A stretch of DNA of 64,000 nt from Paenibacillus sedimenti (GTDB lineage Bacteria; Bacillota; Bacilli; Paenibacillales; NBRC-103111): contig NZ_JACVVD010000006.1 of the NCBI RefSeq assembly GCF_014534655.1, positions 124,001 through 188,000 on the forward strand. The letters run 5' to 3'. Under the pieces are notes generated by a model. That model did no database searches. It saw only the letters and a program-made list of their open reading frames with translations, and was not told the DNA's origin. Shown here piece by piece: positions 60,932-64,000 of the stretch (position 1 is the stretch's first letter; the number at the start of each line of letters is the position of its first letter). The position numbers were made by a program, and so were the translations under genes.

Positions 60932-61918
60932 ATGGACTCCAAACCGAAACCAAACAATTTTTGGAGCTTACTGAAGAAAGGCAATATGTCATCGGCCATT
61001 GCGGCCATAGGAAACACGTTTATCGCTATTGTCAAAGGAATTGCAGCCGCGATGACCGGTAACGGAGCGATGTTCGCTTCCACGATGCATTCGGTGGCCG
61101 ATGCTGTGAATCAGGCTTTCGTTTTTGCAGGCAGTGTGCTTTCGGAAAAGAAACCTACACGCAGATTCCCGACGGGTTTCGGACGCGTTATTCATATATT
61201 TTGCATGGTTGCCGTCATCGTCGTTACGATAATGGCCTATGAGACGATTAAAGAAGGCTTTCATCTTATTAAGCACCCTGTTCACGCATCCGGGTTGTGG
61301 CTTAATTTGACCGTCCTAATCCTATCTATCTTGGTTGACGGCTACGTCTTGGTTAAAGCGATGAAAGAAGTAGTCCATGAATCCCGCGTTGACGCCAAAG
61401 GATGGGCAATTATTACAGCTGCGTTCAAGAACATTCATCGGGCAGCACCTCCGACGCGTTTGGTTTTCTACGAAGATTTGGTCGCTACGCTTGGTGCTAT
61501 GCTCGCTTTGATCGCAGTCGCGGTTACCGCGTTCTCTGCTTTCTCCATGCTGGATGGCATCATGACGATCTCGATCGGCTTTTTGATGGTCGGCGTCGCG
61601 TTTCGGGTAGGCTATGATAATATGGTTGGGCTGATCGGTGTCGCCGCTCCTCCTGATGTAGAAGACAAGGTTGCCCGGATTATTTTCTCGGAGGCAGCCG
61701 TCACCGACATTTATCAAATGCGCGTGCTGCAAGAAGGCCGCTACTATCATGTGGAAGGCTTGATTGAACTGGACCGTGGTTTATCGCTTGCCGATGCGGA
61801 TGATATCAAATTCAAAATCCGGGATAAGCTGCTGCTCGACCCCGACATTACGGACGTCACGCTCGGTATCATCGAAGATAACGGTGTGAAAAACTGGATG
61901 CCGGCCCATAGCCGCTAA
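60932..61918 (+). CDS. Cation diffusion facilitator (CDF) transporter
   Basis: 328 residues, six membrane segments. It has the first metal site in helix II (HSVADAVNQ) and in helix V YEDLVATLGA, where Glu replaces the usual His, so it belongs to a subgroup with altered metal choice. A ferredoxin-like C-terminal domain at about 235-320 (HVEGLIELDRGLSLADADDI). It exports divalent metal such as zinc or manganese using the proton gradient. AGGAGG lies nine bases ahead of the ATG. Monocistronic. Confidence 0.9.
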   Translation: MDSKPKPNNFWSLLKKGNMSSAIAAIGNTFIAIVKGIAAAMTGNGAMFASTMHSVADAVNQAFVFAGSVLSEKKPTRRFPTGFGRVIHIFCMVAVIVVTIMAYETIKEGFHLIKHPVHASGLWLNLTVLILSILVDGYVLVKAMKEVVHESRVDAKGWAIITAAFKNIHRAAPPTRLVFYEDLVATLGAMLALIAVAVTAFSAFSMLDGIMTISIGFLMVGVAFRVGYDNMVGLIGVAAPPDVEDKVARIIFSEAAVTDIYQMRVLQEGRYYHVEGLIELDRGLSLADADDIKFKIRDKLLLDPDITDVTLGIIEDNGVKNWMPAHSR

Positions 61919-62014
61919 ATTGTCCAAACCGCATAATTCATTGAACGTTACCGGATAATCATTTACAATTAATGGTATTGTATGGTTTGTATTAATGTTT
62001 ATGCGGAGGATTGT

Positions 62015-62707
62015 ATGGATACAAACGAACCCGCCGGGACAGCCGTCACCCCCATTCATCTTAACAACCGTCATCCCGCTGTTGATTTCCTGTGCCAAGC
62101 CGATGAGCAACTCGCGACTTTGATCGGTCTCGTTGGCGATCTTTCCATAACGCCGAGTTCCAATCCCTTCGAATCTCTCGCGATGTCGATTATTTCCCAG
62201 CAGCTCTCCGCGAAGGCGGCGGCGACGATCAAATCGAGAGTACGTCTCGTATTGCCAAGCATCACACCTGATTCGGTGCTGGCAGCGGATGAGGAAGCGA
62301 TCAGGCAGTGCGGCGTCTCTTATCCCAAAATCCGATATATCCGCGACTTGAGCAGCAAGGTTCTTGCCAGCGAGTTGTCGCTTGATGAGCTGCACAATCT
62401 TGATGATAGCGTGTTGATTAAGCAGCTTACCAGCGTCAAAGGCATCGGAACGTGGACCGCGGAAATGTTTCTTATTTTCGCCTTGGGTCGACCCGATGTG
62501 ATGTCGCTCGGCGATGCCGGCCTCCAGCGGGCAGCCAAATGGCTTCATGGTCTCGAAGACCGCCCGGACGGCAATTACTTGGGACATGTCGCACCTGCAT
62601 GGGCTCCCTACCGCAGCTTCGCGTCTTTGTATTTATGGCGATCCATTGATCTGGGCTTCGTCGATTCCGGACTTTCAGTTGAAGCTTGCCTCCCCAGTCA
62701 TCCATAG
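62015..62707 (+). CDS. AlkA-like DNA-3-methyladenine glycosylase
   Basis: 230 residues of the HhH-GPD superfamily. ESLAMSIISQQLSAKAAATI opens the fold, LTSVKGIGTWTAEMFLIFAL is the helix-hairpin-helix, and PDVMSLGDAGLQRA carries the catalytic Asp. It is shorter than E. coli AlkA and lacks its N-terminal domain, like Bacillus AlkA-type proteins. It excises alkylated bases such as 3-methyladenine. The GGAGG site is seven bases ahead of the ATG at 62015. It complements the Tag enzyme at 39005. Confidence 0.93.
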   Translation: MDTNEPAGTAVTPIHLNNRHPAVDFLCQADEQLATLIGLVGDLSITPSSNPFESLAMSIISQQLSAKAAATIKSRVRLVLPSITPDSVLAADEEAIRQCGVSYPKIRYIRDLSSKVLASELSLDELHNLDDSVLIKQLTSVKGIGTWTAEMFLIFALGRPDVMSLGDAGLQRAAKWLHGLEDRPDGNYLGHVAPAWAPYRSFASLYLWRSIDLGFVDSGLSVEACLPSHP

Positions 62708-62731
62708 TCATGAGCAAATATCCCTCACAAA

Positions 62732-62775
62732 TAAAAAACGCCCGAAGCCATATTGCCGGCCTCTGGCGCTTTTTA
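62732..62775. terminator. Terminator between convergent genes (AlkA-like and TetR)
   Basis: AAAAAACGCC and GGCGCTTTTT arms with an inner GCC/GGC pairing; tracts on both sides suit both directions. Confidence 0.8.
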
Positions 62776-63342
62776 TTAGTCAGCGGTTCGCAAACCGCGC
62801 AAGTACGTCGTTAGCAGTCTTCTCAAGCTTTCATCGCGCTCCAGCTCCATGCGAAAGCCGTTCTTGAGCTCCAAGGACGCGAACCCGTGCACGACGCTTC
62901 GGAAGCCGCGAACGACGTGCAGCGCATCTTCTTCGCTGAGCGCATACGGCTCCAGCAGGCGCAGCATGAATCCCACAACATTATTGCTGGCTTGCTGCAA
63001 ATCCGGATCTCCGAAATCAGGAAGGGAGGCCATGGCATCATACAATCCCGGCTGCTTCCTGGCAAAATTGACGTAGGCGAAGCCTGCGGCCAGTAAGGCG
63101 TCATCTCCCGCTTTTCCGAGCACGGCTTCCACCATCGCTTCTTTGATTCTTATTAAGCTGAGGTGGGAAAGCTGCTTTCTCAGTGCCGGCAAGCCTTTGA
63201 TATGATTGTAAAGGGAGGGTGTTTTCACGTTTAATTTGGCAGCCAATGCCGCTAAAGTCACCTGCTCGACGCCTTGGACGTCAGCGATTTCTATAGCTGC
63301 TTGCAATACAGTGTCTGTGTCTAATCCTTGTCGATATGCCAT
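62776..63342 (-). CDS. TetR regulator with WHG domain
   Basis: 188 residues. The HTH is VTLAALAAKLNVKTPSLYNHIKGLPALR, and the ligand domain is of the WHG type (GFRSVVHGFASLELKNGF). It lies 15 bases upstream of nothing on its own strand that is coupled to it; the MBL-fold gene ends 15 bases before its start. In Paenibacillaceae such pairs of TetR and MBL hydrolase are common, so it may control that hydrolase. Confidence 0.92.
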   Translation of the reverse strand: MAYRQGLDTDTVLQAAIEIADVQGVEQVTLAALAAKLNVKTPSLYNHIKGLPALRKQLSHLSLIRIKEAMVEAVLGKAGDDALLAAGFAYVNFARKQPGLYDAMASLPDFGDPDLQQASNNVVGFMLRLLEPYALSEEDALHVVRGFRSVVHGFASLELKNGFRMELERDESLRRLLTTYLRGLRTAD

Positions 63343-63357
63343 CTATGCCCCTCGTTT

Positions 63358-64000
63358 CTAGATTCTCGCTGTTTCCATTTTAACCTGTTTCGTCGCTTCT
63401 TCCAAAGCACGATCCAGAATCGGCTGCGGATTCTCAATCATACTTCCGTGACCGACGGCAAGAAGGCTCGGATTCAGCTCTCTCAGCTTACGTGCGCTCT
63501 CCAGCGAGACTTGTTTGTTCCATGTGGCCATTGCCGGAAACGGGAACCAGAATTTAACCACGCCGGATACGGCTACGCCGCCGCGAGTCTGGAAAGCATC
63601 GCCGGCAATCAACGCCCGGCTGCGCACATCGAGGAACGCCATCATTCCCGGCGTGTGCCCGGGTGCGGCAATAGCTTGCAGCGAACCGATGCGGTCTCCA
63701 TCCTGTAAAAGCACATCCGGCTTTGTCTGTACCGATCCTGGTTTGGGAACATCGCCTTTAATCGGGGTGTTCGGCTCGCCCGCTTCCAGCTCTTGATTAC
63801 CGGTCAGCAGCTTGGCATCTCTCCGGGAGATGTAGACTGTTGCTTGCGGCAATGCCTTTTTCAACCCGTCCAACGCCCCGATATGATCGCCATGCGCATG
63901 AGTCAGCACGATGCGGGTAATCGGCTTGCCGATCTGCTCTGCTGCCTGCAAGATGCCCTTCACGCTGAAAGGCATTGCCGCATCAACGAGCGTCAGCTCC
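63358..64000 (-). CDS. MBL-fold metallo-hydrolase (cut by window edge)
   Basis: Only the C-terminal part, about 213 residues, is present; the frame stays open beyond position 64000. The metal motif LTHAHGDHIGAL (HxHxDH) is intact, followed by PGHTPGMMAFLD and the LIAGDAFQT strand, and a later GHGSMI supplies another His. It is a zinc-dependent hydrolase of the glyoxalase-II-like or lactonase group; substrate unknown. It lies directly upstream of the TetR gene on the same strand. Confidence 0.92.
   Translation of the reverse strand, partial: ELTLVDAAMPFSVKGILQAAEQIGKPITRIVLTHAHGDHIGALDGLKKALPQATVYISRRDAKLLTGNQELEAGEPNTPIKGDVPKPGSVQTKPDVLLQDGDRIGSLQAIAAPGHTPGMMAFLDVRSRALIAGDAFQTRGGVAVSGVVKFWFPFPAMATWNKQVSLESARKLRELNPSLLAVGHGSMIENPQPILDRALEEATKQVKMETARI

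Noticed and set aside
1..64000. Search for insertion sequences, phage genes, CRISPR arrays, tRNA and rRNA genes
   Set aside because: No transposase, integrase, repeat-spacer array or cloverleaf was recognised by reading the sequence; the only duplications are those reported. A tRNA scan was not possible here.

Overview
The window looks like chromosome of a Bacillales bacterium, most likely Paenibacillus or a close relative. Evidence: strong GGAGG-type ribosome binding sites, frequent TTG and GTG starts, many rho-independent terminators, SigZ, GlpP-type antitermination, copper-amine-oxidase-like stalk lipoproteins, ECF42/DGPF gene pairs and a glutaminyl-tRNA synthetase. No tRNA, rRNA, CRISPR array, phage module or intact insertion sequence was seen. 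Both ends cut a gene: an aldehyde dehydrogenase on the left and a metallo-beta-lactamase-fold hydrolase on the right.

Layout. 1-3.7 kb: aldehyde dehydrogenase, a DUF1304 protein and a long HtrA-type protease. 4.3-9.5 kb: a molybdopterin oxidoreductase of the YdeP/FdhF type with fdhD, and a DUF2294 gene. The oxidoreductase leader, a compact structured RNA followed by a terminator, is duplicated around an AT-rich two-gene insert, and the second copy still carries a broken 5' end of the oxidoreductase gene. 9.7-12.4 kb: a stalk lipoprotein and a Fur-box-controlled siderophore-binding lipoprotein. 12.7-17.1 kb: an ECF42 sigma-factor locus (two DGPF/YciI proteins, sigma factor, DUF1801, alpha/beta hydrolase, DUF998) with four matching promoter-like elements, all with identical spacing. 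17.9-21.6 kb: an odd operon of intradiol-dioxygenase-like lipoprotein, RCC1-repeat protein and an MFS transporter fused to a cupin.

23.5-33.8 kb: a large arsenic island. Leftward run: arsR, arsB, arsC, arsI, a phosphatase, YnfA, SigZ and a Cys-rich peptide. Rightward run: a second arsR, a small Cys-tailed protein, a flavoprotein, an MFS pump, a MarR regulator, an ArsN-like acetyltransferase and an ArsO-like flavoprotein. Many otherwise unrelated proteins here end in vicinal-cysteine tails. 33.9-36.3 kb: a LexA-controlled Y-family polymerase cassette whose first and last genes are paralogues of each other. 37.2-39.6 kb: an old-yellow-enzyme / TetR / Tag operon with a readable promoter and two operators.

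40-46 kb: a TetR/FAD-monooxygenase pair with two operators 105 bp apart, then a two-component system followed by a secreted repeat protein. 46-54.7 kb: glnS, an M29 aminopeptidase, a WYL regulator, a DinB protein, a decayed GyrI-like gene, a DUF421 protein and an unusual winged-helix regulator fused to a GyrB-like ATPase domain. 54.8-60.8 kb: glycerate kinase with a CdaR-type regulator, a TVP38 protein, then glpD and glpP, each behind an antiterminator/terminator leader. 60.9-64 kb: a cation diffusion facilitator, an AlkA-like glycosylase, a TetR regulator and the truncated MBL-fold hydrolase.
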